Below the pieces are notes generated by a model. That model ran no database searches. It was given only the letters and a program-made list of their open reading frames with translations, and had not been told where the DNA came from. A stretch of 64,000 nucleotides of DNA. It comes from Mycobacterium sp. NBC_00419 (GTDB lineage: Bacteria > Actinomycetota > Actinomycetes > Mycobacteriales > Mycobacteriaceae). Position 1 is the first letter of the stretch, and the number at the start of each line of letters is the position of its first letter. The DNA lies in contig NZ_CP107931.1 in the NCBI RefSeq assembly GCF_036023875.1, positions 4,216,001-4,280,000 of the forward strand. The letters run 5' to 3'. Of this stretch, positions 8,207-17,302 are shown piece after piece. The position numbers and the translations under genes were made by a program.

Positions 8207-9601
8207 TCAGCTATCCACAGGCCCGTCGTCGTCGCGCGACTTCTCGTCCTCGGCCCGTCTGTCGGCCTCCTCGGCCTCCGTTGCCTTCTGGAATTCCTCG
8301 ATCGCCGCGTCGATATCCAGGTTGGCGGTGTCACCGCCGATGACGCGGTCGATGAACCCGGCGGGCTCGTCGAGGTCCTCGGCGCGGGGCAGCAGATCCG
8401 GGTGCTGCCACACCGCGTCGCGGGCGTCGATCCCGGCGGCCTGGGTGAGGCGCTCCCACAAGTCGGCGGCCTCGCGCATCTTGCGCGGCCGAAGTTCCAG
8501 CCCGACCAGGGTGGCGAAGGTCTGCTCGGCGGGCCCGGCGGTGGCCCGGCGCCGGCGCAGCATCTCCGAGAGCGCCGCGGTGCCCGGGATGCGGTCGCCC
8601 AGCGCCTCGCTCACCACGGTCTGCACCCAGCCCTCGACCAGGGCCAGCATGGTCTCGAGGCGTTCGAGCGCAGCGGTCTGTTCGGGGGTGGCTTTCGGCT
8701 CGAACATGCCCTGGCTGAGCAACTGCTCCATGGCGGCGGGGTCGGTCAGCGAGGCCGGGTTGAAGCCTTGGGCCAATTCCTCGATGCCGCTCATATCGAT
8801 CTTCATGCCCTTGGCATAGGACTCGACGGCGTTGAGCAGCTGGCTCGACAGCCACGGAACGTGGCTGAACAGGCGGTGGTGGGCCGCCTCGCGGGCGGCC
8901 AGGAACGTCATGACCTCGCTGCGTGGCTGCTCGAGCCCCTCCGACAGCGCCTCGATGGCCTCGGGCAGCAGTGCGGCGACACCCTTGGGTCCCAGCGGCA
9001 GGCCGATGTCGGTGGACGTCAGCACCTCGCGCGACAGCTTGCCCAGCGCCTGGCCCAGTTGCGAGCCGAACGCCATGCCGCCCATCTGGCTCATCATCGC
9101 CATCAGCGGGCCGGCGATCGCCTTGGCCTCCTCGGGCAGCGCCGACACCCACACCGACGAAATCTGTTCGGCCATCGGGTCGCACAGCCGCTTCCAGGTG
9201 TCCAGGGTGTTGTCCACCCAGTCGCTGGGAGTCCAGGCGACGGCGCGGGTGGCGCCGGCGGGCAGCGCCGTGGCGCCGTCGAGCCACATGTCGGCGAGGT
9301 GGACGGCGTCGGCGATCGCCGAGGCGGTGCCCTCCTGGATCGGTGCGACGAACCCGATCGAGTTCGACGCCAACTGGCGGGCCAGGTCGTAGTTGACCGG
9401 GCCGCCGGATCCGCCGGCCATCGCGCCGCCCGCGCCGCTGAACATCTGGCCGAGGCGGGTGAAGATCTGGCCGAGGTCAGACGGGTTGAAGTCGCCGCCG
9501 CCGAACCCGAACGGGTCGTTGCCGGCGGAGTCGCGGTCCTTCTTCGGCTGGTCCCGGTCGGGGTCGTCGCCAGCGGAGAAGCCGAAGGGCAGGTCAGCCA
9601 T
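8207..9601 (-). CDS. Zinc-dependent metalloprotease-like DUF2342 protein (Rv3195 family)
   Basis: A 464-aa protein. The N-terminus (MADLPFGFSAGDDPDRDQ) is disordered and acidic, followed by Gly-rich FGFGGGD and QMFSGAG. The body is alpha-helical with the zincin-like motif REAAHHRLF near the middle and WL/LN residues downstream, as in the actinobacterial DUF2342/TIGR03624 family. The C-terminus is charged and repetitive (ATEAEEADRRAEDEK). The enzyme activity is inferred from the family only. It is divergent from the PDZ/Lon protein gene, with starts 81 bp apart. Confidence 0.82.
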   Translation of the reverse strand: MADLPFGFSAGDDPDRDQPKKDRDSAGNDPFGFGGGDFNPSDLGQIFTRLGQMFSGAGGAMAGGSGGPVNYDLARQLASNSIGFVAPIQEGTASAIADAVHLADMWLDGATALPAGATRAVAWTPSDWVDNTLDTWKRLCDPMAEQISSVWVSALPEEAKAIAGPLMAMMSQMGGMAFGSQLGQALGKLSREVLTSTDIGLPLGPKGVAALLPEAIEALSEGLEQPRSEVMTFLAAREAAHHRLFSHVPWLSSQLLNAVESYAKGMKIDMSGIEELAQGFNPASLTDPAAMEQLLSQGMFEPKATPEQTAALERLETMLALVEGWVQTVVSEALGDRIPGTAALSEMLRRRRATAGPAEQTFATLVGLELRPRKMREAADLWERLTQAAGIDARDAVWQHPDLLPRAEDLDEPAGFIDRVIGGDTANLDIDAAIEEFQKATEAEEADRRAEDEKSRDDDGPVDS

Positions 9602-9682
9602 AGCTCAACCGTACTCATCCGCCACGACGGTCGGGTAACTGGCGATCACGCTGTCAGTGAACCGGCCCGTACTCTTGGCGGC

Positions 9683-10705
9683 GTGAACAGGCGGATTCTG
9701 ACGCTGGTGGCTGCGCTCGTGCCGATCGTGGTCTTCGGTGTGCTGCTGGCAGTGGTGACGGTGCCCTACGTGTCGCTGGGCCCGGGCCCGACGTTCGACA
9801 CCCTCGGCGAGGTCGACGGCAAGCCGGTGGTCGACATCGAGGGCACCAAGACGCATCCGACGTCGGGGCATCTGAATATGACGACGGTGGCCCAGCGCGA
9901 CGGCCTGACGCTGGGGCAGGCGCTGACGCTGTGGGTGTCCGGGCGCGAACAGCTGGTGCCGCGCGATCTGGTGTTCCCGCCGAACAAGTCCCGCGAGGAC
10001 GTCGAGAAGTCGCAGAGCGCCGACTTCAAGCAGTCGGAGTTCAGCGCCGAGTACGCCGCCCTGGGGTATCTGAAATACCCCGAGGCCGTGCGGGTCGAGA
10101 AGGTCAACGATCCCGGCCCGTCGGCGGGGAAGTTGCAGGTCGGTGACGCCATCGACGCCGTCGACGGCACCAAGGTCGCCAACGTCGAGCAGTTCACCGC
10201 GCTGCTCAAGGCCACCAAGCCCGGCCAGGAGATCGTCCTGGACTACCGCCGCAAGAACGCCCCGCCGGGTTCGGCGAAGATCACGCTGGGCAACAACGAG
10301 GACCGCGACTACGGCTACCTCGGGGTGGCCGTGCTCAATGCGCCGTGGGCGCCGTTCAGCATCGACTTCAACCTGGCCAACATCGGCGGGCCGTCGGCGG
10401 GCCTGATGTTCAGCCTGGCCGTCGTCGACAAGCTGACCACCGGCGACCTCAACGGCTCGAAGTTCATCGCCGGCACCGGAACCATCAGCGAGGACGGCAA
10501 AGTGGGCCCGATCGGCGGCATCACCCACAAGATGATGGCCGCCCAGGAGGCCGGGGCGACGGTGTTCCTGGTTCCGGCCGACAACTGCGACGAGGCCCGC
10601 TCGATGCGCGACGACTCGATGGAACTGGTGAAGGTCGACACCTTGAACTCGGCGGTCGACTCGCTGCACACGCTGACCTCCGGCGGGCGTCCGCCCAGCT
10701 GCTGA
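9683..10705 (+). CDS. Membrane-anchored PDZ and Lon-type S16 protease (Rv3194 family)
   Basis: A 340-aa protein with an N-terminal transmembrane anchor (LTLVAALVPIVVFGVLLAVV), then a PDZ domain (about 125-205, VEKVNDPGPSAGKLQVGDAI) and a C-terminal S16 peptidase domain. The catalytic Ser is in IGGPSAGLMFSLAV and the catalytic Lys in GGITHKMMAAQEAG, so the Ser-Lys dyad is intact. The start is the GTG at 9683 (MNRRILTLVAALV); an open frame runs far upstream through the opposite-strand gene but is not coding. The family acts on the periplasmic side; substrates are unknown. Confidence 0.9.
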   Translation: MNRRILTLVAALVPIVVFGVLLAVVTVPYVSLGPGPTFDTLGEVDGKPVVDIEGTKTHPTSGHLNMTTVAQRDGLTLGQALTLWVSGREQLVPRDLVFPPNKSREDVEKSQSADFKQSEFSAEYAALGYLKYPEAVRVEKVNDPGPSAGKLQVGDAIDAVDGTKVANVEQFTALLKATKPGQEIVLDYRRKNAPPGSAKITLGNNEDRDYGYLGVAVLNAPWAPFSIDFNLANIGGPSAGLMFSLAVVDKLTTGDLNGSKFIAGTGTISEDGKVGPIGGITHKMMAAQEAGATVFLVPADNCDEARSMRDDSMELVKVDTLNSAVDSLHTLTSGGRPPSC

Positions 10706-10808
10706 GGATCGCGGTAAACCGGTTGTGCCGCGGTGATGCGTAGAGTTGGGTCCGTACTTCTCCCGACAGCGTGTGACCGCTGCCCGAGACGAAACAGGAG
10801 CCTGACAG

Positions 10809-13800
10809 GTGAGTATGCGGCCCGCTGCCAGGATGCCGAAGCTGACTCGGCGTAGCCGAATCCTCATCGGTGTCGCACTCGTGGTGGTGGTCCTGCTGTT
10901 GGTAGGTCCCCGCCTGATCGACACCTATGTGGACTGGTTGTGGTTCGGCGAGCTGGGCTACCGCTCGGTGTTCACCACCGTGCTGGTCACCCGGCTGGTG
11001 GTGTTCCTGGTAGCCGGCCTGCTGGTCGGCGCCATCGTGTTCGCCGGGCTGGCGCTGGCCTACCGGACCCGGCCGGTGTTCGTGCCGACCGTCGGGCCCA
11101 ACGACCCGGTGGCGCGTTATCGCACCGCGGTGATGGCACGGCTGAAGCTGTTCGGCATCGGGGCGCCCGCGGTGATCGGCCTGCTGGCCGGCATCGTGGC
11201 CCAGAGCTACTGGCCGCGGATCCAGCTGTTCCTGCATGGCGGCGACTTCGGGGTCACCGATCCGCAGTTCGGCAAGGATCTCGGGTTCTACGCCTTCGAT
11301 CTGCCGTTCTACCGGCTGGTGCTGTCGTTCCTGTTCGCCGCGGTGTTCCTGGCGTTTCTGGCCAATCTGGTCAGCCACTACATCTTCGGCGGCATCCGGC
11401 TGGCCGGACGCACCGGCGTTCTGAGCCGCCCGGCGCGCATCCAGCTGGTGGCGTTGGTGGGTGCGCTGGTGCTGCTCAAGGCCGTCGCCTACTGGTTCGA
11501 CCGCTACGAGCTACTCAGCCACACCCGGGTAGGCAAGCCGTTCACCGGTGCCGGCTACACCGACATCAACGCGGTCCTGCCGGCCAAGCTGATCCTGATG
11601 GCGATCGCGGTGATCTGCGCGGCGGCGGTGTTCTCGGCGCTGTTCCTGCGCGACTTGCGGATTCCGGCGATCGGCCTGGTGCTGCTGCTACTGAGCTCGC
11701 TGATCATCGGTGCGGGCTGGCCGATGATCGTCGAGCAGATCAGCGTCAAACCCAATGCGGCGCAGAAGGAAAGCGAATACATCAGTCGCAGTATCACCGC
11801 GACCAGGCAGGCCTACGGCCTGACCAACGAGAGCGTCACCTACCGGGACTACAGCGGTAACGCGCCCGCCACCGCCCAGCAGGTCGCCTCGGACCGGGCC
11901 ACCACGTCGAACATCCGGGTGCTGGATCCCACGATCATCAGCCCCGCGTTCACCCAGTTCCAGCAGGGTAAGAACTTCTACTACTTCCCCGATCAGCTCT
12001 CGATCGACCGCTACGTGGGTCCCGACGGCGGTCTGCGCGACTTCGTCGTCGCCGCACGCGAACTCAACCCCGACCGACTGATCGACAACCAGCGCGACTG
12101 GATCAACAAGCACACCGTCTACACCCACGGCAACGGTTTCATCGCTTCCCCGGCCAACACGGTGCGCGGAATTGCCAACGACCCCAACCAGAATGGCGGG
12201 TACCCGGAGTTCCTGGCCAGCGTCGTCGGGGCCAACGGCAGCGTGATCTCGCCGGGGCCGGCACCGCTGGATCAGCCGCGTATCTACTACGGCCCGGTGA
12301 TCGCCAACACGGCCAACGACTACGCGATCGTCGGCAAGACCGGCGCCGACCGCGAGTACGACTACGAGACCAACACCGAGACCAAGAACTACACCTACTC
12401 CGGCACCGGTGGTGTTCCGGTGGGCAACTGGCTGGCCCGGACCGTGTTCGCGGCTAAGTTCGCCGAGCGGAACTTCTTGTTCTCCAACGTGATCGGGGAG
12501 AACAGCAAGATCCTGTTCAACCGTGATCCCGCGCAGCGGGTGGAGGCGGTGGCGCCGTGGCTGACCACCGACTCGACCGTGTACCCCGCGATCGTCAACA
12601 AGCGGATGGTGTGGATCGTCGACGGCTACACCACGCTGGACAACTACCCCTACTCGGAGTTGACGTCGCTGTCCTCGGCGACCGCGGATTCCAACGAGGT
12701 GGCGCTGAACCGGCTGGCCCCGGACAAGCAGGTGTCCTACATCCGTAACTCGGTGAAGGCCACCGTCGATGCCTACGACGGCACCGTCACGCTGTACGCG
12801 CAGGACGAGTCCGACCCGGTTCTCAAGGCGTGGATGAGCGTGTTCCCCGGCACGATCAAGCCGAAGGCAGATATCTCCCCGGACCTGGCCGCGCACCTGC
12901 GCTACCCCGAGGACCTTTTCAAGGTGCAGCGCATGCTGCTGGCCAAGTATCACGTCGACGACCCGGTGACGTTCTTCTCGACATCGGATTTCTGGGACGT
13001 GCCGCTGGACCCGAACCCGACCGCCAGCAGCTACCAGCCGCCGTACTACATCGTGGCCAAAGACCTTGCCCGCAATGACAATTCGGCGTCGTTCCAGCTG
13101 ACCAGTGCGATGAACCGGTTCCGCCGCGACTTCCTGGCGGCCTACATCAGCGCCAGTTCGGATCCCGATACGTACGGCAAGATCACGGTGCTGACCATCC
13201 CGGGTCAGGTCAACGGTCCGAAGCTGGCGTTCAACGCGATCAGTACCGACACCGCGGTCAGTCAGGACCTCGGTGTGATCGGCCGTGACAACCAGAACCG
13301 GATCCGGTGGGGCAACCTGCTGACGTTGCCGGTCGGGCAGGGCGGCCTGATCTATGTGGCGCCGGTGTATGCCTCGCCGGGTGCCAGTGACGCGGCGTCG
13401 TCGTATCCACGGTTGATCCGGGTGGCGATGATGTACAACGACAAGGTCGGTTACGGCCCGACGGTCAGTACCGCGCTCGACGGCATCTTCGGGGCCGGTG
13501 CGGGTGCCACGGCCACGGGTCCGGCTCCGGCCACTGGCCCGGGCGCCCCGGCGCCGGGCGCCAAGCCCGCTGATACGCCCGCAGGCGTACCGCCGCCGGG
13601 TGCGGCACCCGAGGTGCCCAGCCCGATCGCCGCGGTGCCTGCGGTGCCCGGTGGGCCGCCGACGGCACTCTCGCCGGCGAAGTCGGCTGCGCTCAAGGAC
13701 ATCGAGTCGGCGCTGACGGCAGTGCGTGATGCCCAGCAGGGCGGCAACTTCTCCGACTACGGCTCGGCGCTGCAGCGGCTCAACGATGCGATGAACGCGT

Positions 13801-13817
13801 ACGACTCTGCCAAGTAG
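10809..13817 (+). CDS. UPF0182 large membrane protein (Rv3193 family)
   Basis: A 1002-aa protein. About seven hydrophobic segments occupy the first 310 residues (the first being [20 protein letters not shown]), followed by a large hydrophilic extracytoplasmic domain. A Pro/Ala/Gly-rich linker lies around residues 895-950 ([14 protein letters not shown]) before a C-terminal helix with heptad-like spacing. The GTG at 10809 is preceded by aggag at 7 nt. It lies about 100 bp after the PDZ/Lon gene and 6 bp before rnz. The role is unknown. Confidence 0.9.
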   Translation: MSMRPAARMPKLTRRSRILIGVALVVVVLLLVGPRLIDTYVDWLWFGELGYRSVFTTVLVTRLVVFLVAGLLVGAIVFAGLALAYRTRPVFVPTVGPNDPVARYRTAVMARLKLFGIGAPAVIGLLAGIVAQSYWPRIQLFLHGGDFGVTDPQFGKDLGFYAFDLPFYRLVLSFLFAAVFLAFLANLVSHYIFGGIRLAGRTGVLSRPARIQLVALVGALVLLKAVAYWFDRYELLSHTRVGKPFTGAGYTDINAVLPAKLILMAIAVICAAAVFSALFLRDLRIPAIGLVLLLLSSLIIGAGWPMIVEQISVKPNAAQKESEYISRSITATRQAYGLTNESVTYRDYSGNAPATAQQVASDRATTSNIRVLDPTIISPAFTQFQQGKNFYYFPDQLSIDRYVGPDGGLRDFVVAARELNPDRLIDNQRDWINKHTVYTHGNGFIASPANTVRGIANDPNQNGGYPEFLASVVGANGSVISPGPAPLDQPRIYYGPVIANTANDYAIVGKTGADREYDYETNTETKNYTYSGTGGVPVGNWLARTVFAAKFAERNFLFSNVIGENSKILFNRDPAQRVEAVAPWLTTDSTVYPAIVNKRMVWIVDGYTTLDNYPYSELTSLSSATADSNEVALNRLAPDKQVSYIRNSVKATVDAYDGTVTLYAQDESDPVLKAWMSVFPGTIKPKADISPDLAAHLRYPEDLFKVQRMLLAKYHVDDPVTFFSTSDFWDVPLDPNPTASSYQPPYYIVAKDLARNDNSASFQLTSAMNRFRRDFLAAYISASSDPDTYGKITVLTIPGQVNGPKLAFNAISTDTAVSQDLGVIGRDNQNRIRWGNLLTLPVGQGGLIYVAPVYASPGASDAASSYPRLIRVAMMYNDKVGYGPTVSTALDGIFGAGAGATATGPAPATGPGAPAPGAKPADTPAGVPPPGAAPEVPSPIAAVPAVPGGPPTALSPAKSAALKDIESALTAVRDAQQGGNFSDYGSALQRLNDAMNAYDSAK

Positions 13818-13823
13818 CCCCGG

Positions 13824-14735
13824 ATGCGGGAACTAGTCGTACTGGGTACCGCCAGTCAGGTGCCGACCCGGTATCGCAACCACAACGGCTACCTGCTGAG
13901 GTGGGACGGCGAAGGCTTCCTCTTCGATCCGGGGGAGGGCACCCAGCGGCAGATGCTCTTCGCCGGGGTGGCGCCCAGCAGCGTGACGCGGTTGTGCCTC
14001 ACGCACTTTCACGGCGATCACTGTCTGGGTGTGCCGGGAGTGCTACAGCGCCTGTCACTGGATCGCAGTGACCGTCCGGTCACCGCGCACTACCCACACT
14101 CGGGCCAGGTGTACTTCGAGCGGCTTCGGCACGCCTCGGCGTTCCATGATGCCGTCGAGGTCCGCGAGGAGCCGGTCAGTGGGCCGGGGCCGGTCGCGTC
14201 TGGTGCGTTCGGGGTTCTGGAAGCGATGCCGCTGGACCATTCGATCGAGGTGTACGGCTACCGTCTCGTGGAGCCGGACGGACGACGATTCCTGCCGGAA
14301 TCCCTGGCCGCCTTCGGAATTGACGGCCCTGCCGTCGGGGAACTGGACCGGACCGGGTCGGTCCGGGTGGGTGAGAGGATCGTCTCAGCCGACGAAGTGA
14401 GTCAGATCAGGCGGGGCCAGCGGTTTGCGTTCGTGATGGACACCCGGCTGTGCGACAACGTGTATGCGCTCGCCGACGGTGTCGACATGCTGGTCATCGA
14501 AGCGACCTTTCTCGACGAAGATGAGCGCCTGGCAAGCGAATACGGCCATCTGACCGCCCGGCAGGCCGCTCGGGTGGCTCGCGAGTGCGGGGTGCGCCGG
14601 CTGGTGTTGACGCACTTCTCGCAGCGCTATCCCGACGCTGCCGAGCGGTATCGCGAGGAGGCTGCGCGCGAGTTCTCCGGGGACACCGTGGTGGCCGAGG
14701 ACCTCATGCGTGTGCCGGTGCCCAAGCGGCGCTAG
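13824..14735 (+). CDS. rnz: Ribonuclease Z (metallo-beta-lactamase fold tRNA 3' endonuclease)
   Basis: A 303-aa MBL-fold nuclease. The zinc motif HFHGDH is in [14 protein letters not shown], the family opening [19 protein letters not shown] is intact, and a later [13 protein letters not shown] and HLTARQAA set of metal and catalytic residues ends in [10 protein letters not shown]. It processes tRNA 3' ends. It starts 6 nt after the UPF0182 stop, so it is probably co-transcribed, and overlaps the convergent lipoprotein gene by 4 nt. Confidence 0.87.
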   Translation: MRELVVLGTASQVPTRYRNHNGYLLRWDGEGFLFDPGEGTQRQMLFAGVAPSSVTRLCLTHFHGDHCLGVPGVLQRLSLDRSDRPVTAHYPHSGQVYFERLRHASAFHDAVEVREEPVSGPGPVASGAFGVLEAMPLDHSIEVYGYRLVEPDGRRFLPESLAAFGIDGPAVGELDRTGSVRVGERIVSADEVSQIRRGQRFAFVMDTRLCDNVYALADGVDMLVIEATFLDEDERLASEYGHLTARQAARVARECGVRRLVLTHFSQRYPDAAERYREEAAREFSGDTVVAEDLMRVPVPKRR

Positions 14736-15379
14736 CGGTCTGTTTGGCCGACGCGCAACGCGATGTCCTGCTTCTGGCCGACGTTGGTGACGAAGGTGCT
14801 GGCGGCGGGTTGGCCTGGCACGCCGTCGAATTCGACGCGGGCCAGTACGGCGCCCTCGGTGAACAGCAGGACGGTGACGGACTTGGTGCCGTCGGGCGAG
14901 GTGCCCGACACCATGGTGCCCCCGCTGCCCACCGGGAAGGGTTGCGGCTGGCCGCCGGTCAGCGTTTTCGGCAGGTTCGTTTGTGCTTCCTGGAGCGCGG
15001 ACGGGGCGGCCGCCGGATCGGGGAGTTCCGCGATGAGGATGTTGACGGCCTTCGTCTGGTCCTGATTGACGAGCAGCACTTCGGCACCAGTCTTGGCGTC
15101 CGGGTTGGGGCCCGCCGGCTGGGCGGTGTAGGTGTCCTCGGCCGAGGAGATGTCCCGGCCCTCGAGCAACAGGCGCGAGTAATCCTGAGGCTGCGCACGG
15201 GCCGTCGTCGGCGTGCTGGTGGCCTTGGTGGTGGTCGAGGGCGCCGCAGGCGTGAAAGCGGTGGAGGGGCTCGATGCGGTGGCCGGAACACCGGTCTGGC
15301 TGTCGCAGGCGGTCGCGCTCAGAGCCATCACGAGGGTCAATGCTGCGGTTAAGGTGCGGGGCGCTGAAATGTTGGTCAT
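14732..15379 (-). CDS. Putative lipoprotein, Ser/Thr/Ala/Pro-rich N-terminus
   Basis: A 215-aa protein. From ATG 15379 it starts [19 protein letters not shown], a signal peptide ending at the likely lipobox ATAC. A low-complexity Ser/Thr/Ala/Pro linker (about 25-75) follows, then a compact domain of about 140 residues. I do not recognise the domain; it resembles mycobacterial Lpq/Lpr-type surface lipoproteins only in layout. A longer frame to 15418 lacks a sensible signal peptide. Confidence 0.75.
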   Translation of the reverse strand: MTNISAPRTLTAALTLVMALSATACDSQTGVPATASSPSTAFTPAAPSTTTKATSTPTTARAQPQDYSRLLLEGRDISSAEDTYTAQPAGPNPDAKTGAEVLLVNQDQTKAVNILIAELPDPAAAPSALQEAQTNLPKTLTGGQPQPFPVGSGGTMVSGTSPDGTKSVTVLLFTEGAVLARVEFDGVPGQPAASTFVTNVGQKQDIALRVGQTDR

Positions 15380-15494
15380 GTCTGTATCGAGACTGTCCGG
15401 TATCGCGGCGGGTTTCAAACCGTGCAGATCAGGAGCCTCTGAGCACTCGATTTGGTTGCATCGGCTGCCGTTGGGTAACGTTGTGTTTACCCGT

Positions 15495-15571
15495 CGCGGG
15501 GTGGAGCAGCTCGGTAGCTCGCTGGGCTCATAACCCAGAGGTCGCAGGTTCGAATCCTGTCCCCGCTACCA
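15495..15571 (+). tRNA. Initiator tRNA-fMet (CAT)
   Basis: A 77-nt tRNA with encoded CCA. Residue 1 (C) does not pair with residue 72 (T), and the anticodon stem has three G-C pairs (GGG...CCC around CTCATAA). Both are initiator-specific. The T-loop GTTCGAATCC is standard. The 3' 44 nt of the gene is the attachment site of a mobile element and is intact here. Confidence 0.95.
15526..15569 (+). repeat. attL, left 44-bp direct repeat inside tRNA-fMet
   Basis: The 44 bases from the anticodon loop to the acceptor stem are repeated exactly at 35036-35079. The crossover site of tRNA-targeting tyrosine recombinases is usually a tRNA 3' end of this kind. Because the intact tRNA is on this side, the element restored the 3' end on integration. 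Confidence 0.93.
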
Positions 15572-15574
15572 GGT

Positions 15575-15610
15575 AAAACGGCCCTCGGAGACCCCTCCGA
15601 GGGCCGTTTT
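15575..15610 (+). terminator. tRNA-fMet intrinsic terminator
   Basis: Perfect 15-bp stem aaaacggccctcgga / tccgagggccgtttt with a 6-nt loop, ending in a T-run. It lies 4 nt past the tRNA. A degenerate copy follows attR at 35086-35118. Confidence 0.85.
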
Positions 15611-15616
15611 CATGCC

Positions 15617-15640
15617 ATTTGGGAACATATTTGGGAACAT
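15617..15640 (+). repeat. Tandem 12-bp repeats, probable integrase arm sites (left)
   Basis: Two adjacent exact copies of atttgggaacat (15617-15628 and 15629-15640), 48 bp inside the left core repeat. The same sequence unit occurs twice in tandem near the right end (34899-34922). Position and pairing fit arm-type sites for the N-terminal domain of a tyrosine integrase. Confidence 0.75.
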
Positions 15641-15799
15641 AAGGCTGTCTAACCATGGGTGCGGAGCAGCCCAAAGGGCGGTCAACGAGCGTTGAATAAG
15701 CGGTCTTGGGCTGTGGGTCGGATGTTTGCTAGGGTGGGGAGTGTTGGCGGACGCCGTGCCTACTGCTGTTGCCATTCCCGCCGTTAAGCGGGGTGAGAC

Positions 15800-16477
15800 C
15801 TACTTACGCCCGCGCTGCCACTGCCACACGGCATGGTCCAAATTCGTTGGCGACATACCCATCTCCTTGGCAGCGATCGTCACGATCTCCAGCGCAAACG
15901 CGGGTGTCACCGCGCGCCGTGGCAATCCGAGTGCATCCGCCACGAACCGGCAGATCATCCGATCCGGCTTCACGCCTTCGATGCCGGCGAGCATCTGCAT
16001 GTAGTGCCAGGTAATTCCGCTGCGTTGACCGGTCACCGCGCACCATGCGCGACGCAGACGATCGAGCCGCAGCTCGTCGGTGGCGGCGTCAACCAGTGCA
16101 CCGGTGGTCTCGACACCGTCCGCCGCGAGCACGCGGGCAGCATCCTGGATCGCCTCGGACTTCAGCACACCACCGCGAGTGGAGGTGCGGTTGCGGTTGC
16201 CGACCTTCCTCGCCCAGCCCTCCGGTCCGCCCAACTCGTTAAAGGTGGCCAGCAGCTCCGGGACGCCGTCAAGGTTCGGCTCACCGCCCTGTTCGCGACG
16301 GTAGCTTCGGTAGCGGGCCACCACGCTCTCCACGCTCGAATACGTGACACCGGTGGACTGCACGCTATCGATTACGCACAGCGCCAAGCCGTCGCGGTAG
16401 CCGTCCGGCGCCTTGGCGCCTCGGAACTGCTCGCAAGCAGAGACCAGCGCTTGCAGTTGCTCGGCGGAGTGAGACAT
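15800..16477 (-). CDS. HhH-GPD-like protein of the mobile element
   Basis: A 225-aa protein. The region around residues 130-205 reads like the helix-hairpin-helix core of the endonuclease III superfamily: GITWHYMQMLAGIEGVKPDR followed by MICRFVADALG. I see no catalytic Lys at the expected place nor a C-terminal iron-sulfur Cys cluster, so glycosylase activity is doubtful. Proteins of this type recur in actinobacterial mobile and defence islands. Start ATG 16477 gives MSHSAEQLQALVSACEQF. It is the last gene before the left end. Confidence 0.6.
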   Translation of the reverse strand: MSHSAEQLQALVSACEQFRGAKAPDGYRDGLALCVIDSVQSTGVTYSSVESVVARYRSYRREQGGEPNLDGVPELLATFNELGGPEGWARKVGNRNRTSTRGGVLKSEAIQDAARVLAADGVETTGALVDAATDELRLDRLRRAWCAVTGQRSGITWHYMQMLAGIEGVKPDRMICRFVADALGLPRRAVTPAFALEIVTIAAKEMGMSPTNLDHAVWQWQRGRK

Positions 16478-16598
16478 GGGCGCAAGCGTCGCACAATGCG
16501 CCCACGCTGAAGGCGAAACCGGTCTTTGGATTCGGCGCTTTGGTTCCGTCTGTCTGAGTCGACACGAACTTCACCAAGCTCCTGGGTGGTCGGGTTCG

Positions 16599-16928
16599 TC
16601 AGGCGGTCAATTCGACAGTGTTATCACCGAACTCAGCGACGATGCGCAGCTGCCCGCCCAGCGCGGCGACGTACGCCTGAAGCGTGCCCAGCTCGGTGTG
16701 CGACAGGTCGCCGCTTTCCAGCTTGGAAACGCGGGCCTGAGAGACCCCCATGAGGGCCGCGACGTCGGCCTGGCGGGAGTGACCCAGCGCTTTGCGGATC
16801 TCGGCCAGACGGTGCGCCTGGACGGCCTCACGCATCTCCTCGCGCGCAGCTCCGGCCCGCTCGGCATCCAGCGCACCCCGAGCGATCGCATCCGCGCGAA
16901 TGTCTCGCCAGTTGCGCGCCATGGTCAT
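16599..16928 (-). CDS. HigA-type antitoxin, XRE family
   Basis: A 109-aa protein with an HTH of the Cro/C1 type: LGHSRQADVAALMGVSQARV followed by SKLESGDLSHTELGTLQAYV. It neutralises the RelE/HigB-like toxin and usually represses the pair. The start ATG at 16928 overlaps the toxin stop (TGATG), which fixes it despite an open frame upstream to 17009. The helix before the HTH (residues 20-50) is basic and long, as in phage-derived Gp49-associated antitoxins. Toxin-first order is the HigBA layout. Confidence 0.83.
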   Translation of the reverse strand: MTMARNWRDIRADAIARGALDAERAGAAREEMREAVQAHRLAEIRKALGHSRQADVAALMGVSQARVSKLESGDLSHTELGTLQAYVAALGGQLRIVAEFGDNTVELTA

Positions 16929-17281
16929 CACCCTCCGTGCTCGGTCGCCAGCCAGCTCTCGAAGCGTGCGTCCGCGATCGGAATGTTCCTGTCGTACCAG
17001 CGCTTCCAATCGCCTGCCTTATCGCCGCCCAAGAGCAGGATCGCCTGCCGGGCCGGGTCGAAGATGAACAGGACGCGGATGCTAGTCCCGGCCGGGCGCA
17101 GCTCCTTCATGCTGTGAAACTTCGAGCCGTTCACCTTGTCGACGATCGGCCGACCCAGTGTCGGCCCCTCCAGCTCCAACAGGTCGATGGCGCCGGTGAC
17201 CGCCGCCATCGTGTCCCTGTCGAGCGAGAAGAACCACTGTTCGACTTCGTCGAGCAGGATCACGTCCCAACGCTTCGACAC
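16928..17281 (-). CDS. HigB/RelE-like toxin (phage-derived Gp49-like family)
   Basis: A 117-aa protein, GTG start at 17281 with the SD gagg upstream. Opening MSKRWDVILLDEVEQWFFSL and the core LRPAGTSIRVLFIFDPAR with RWYDRNIPIAD are typical of Gp49-like/HigB mRNA interferases that cut mRNA at ribosomes. It sits immediately upstream of its antitoxin with a 1-nt overlap and is preceded by a palindrome that covers the likely promoter. The pair may stabilise the mobile element. Confidence 0.83.
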   Translation of the reverse strand: MSKRWDVILLDEVEQWFFSLDRDTMAAVTGAIDLLELEGPTLGRPIVDKVNGSKFHSMKELRPAGTSIRVLFIFDPARQAILLLGGDKAGDWKRWYDRNIPIADARFESWLATEHGG

Positions 17282-17284
17282 CAG

Positions 17285-17302
17285 TATAACCTCTACGTTA
17301 TA
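17285..17302. promoter_or_regulatory. Palindromic operator/promoter of the higBA-like pair
   Basis: tataac-ctctac-gttata, exact 6-bp arms, located 4 nt upstream of the toxin start codon and overlapping the stop codon of the integrase gene (TAG at 17293-17295). The AT-rich arms could also supply a -10 element. Autorepression by the XRE antitoxin is inferred. Confidence 0.55.

Noticed and set aside
7472..9682. Long plus-strand frame running into the PDZ/Lon gene
   Set aside because: It is antisense to two conserved minus-strand genes; homology starts only at GTG 9683.
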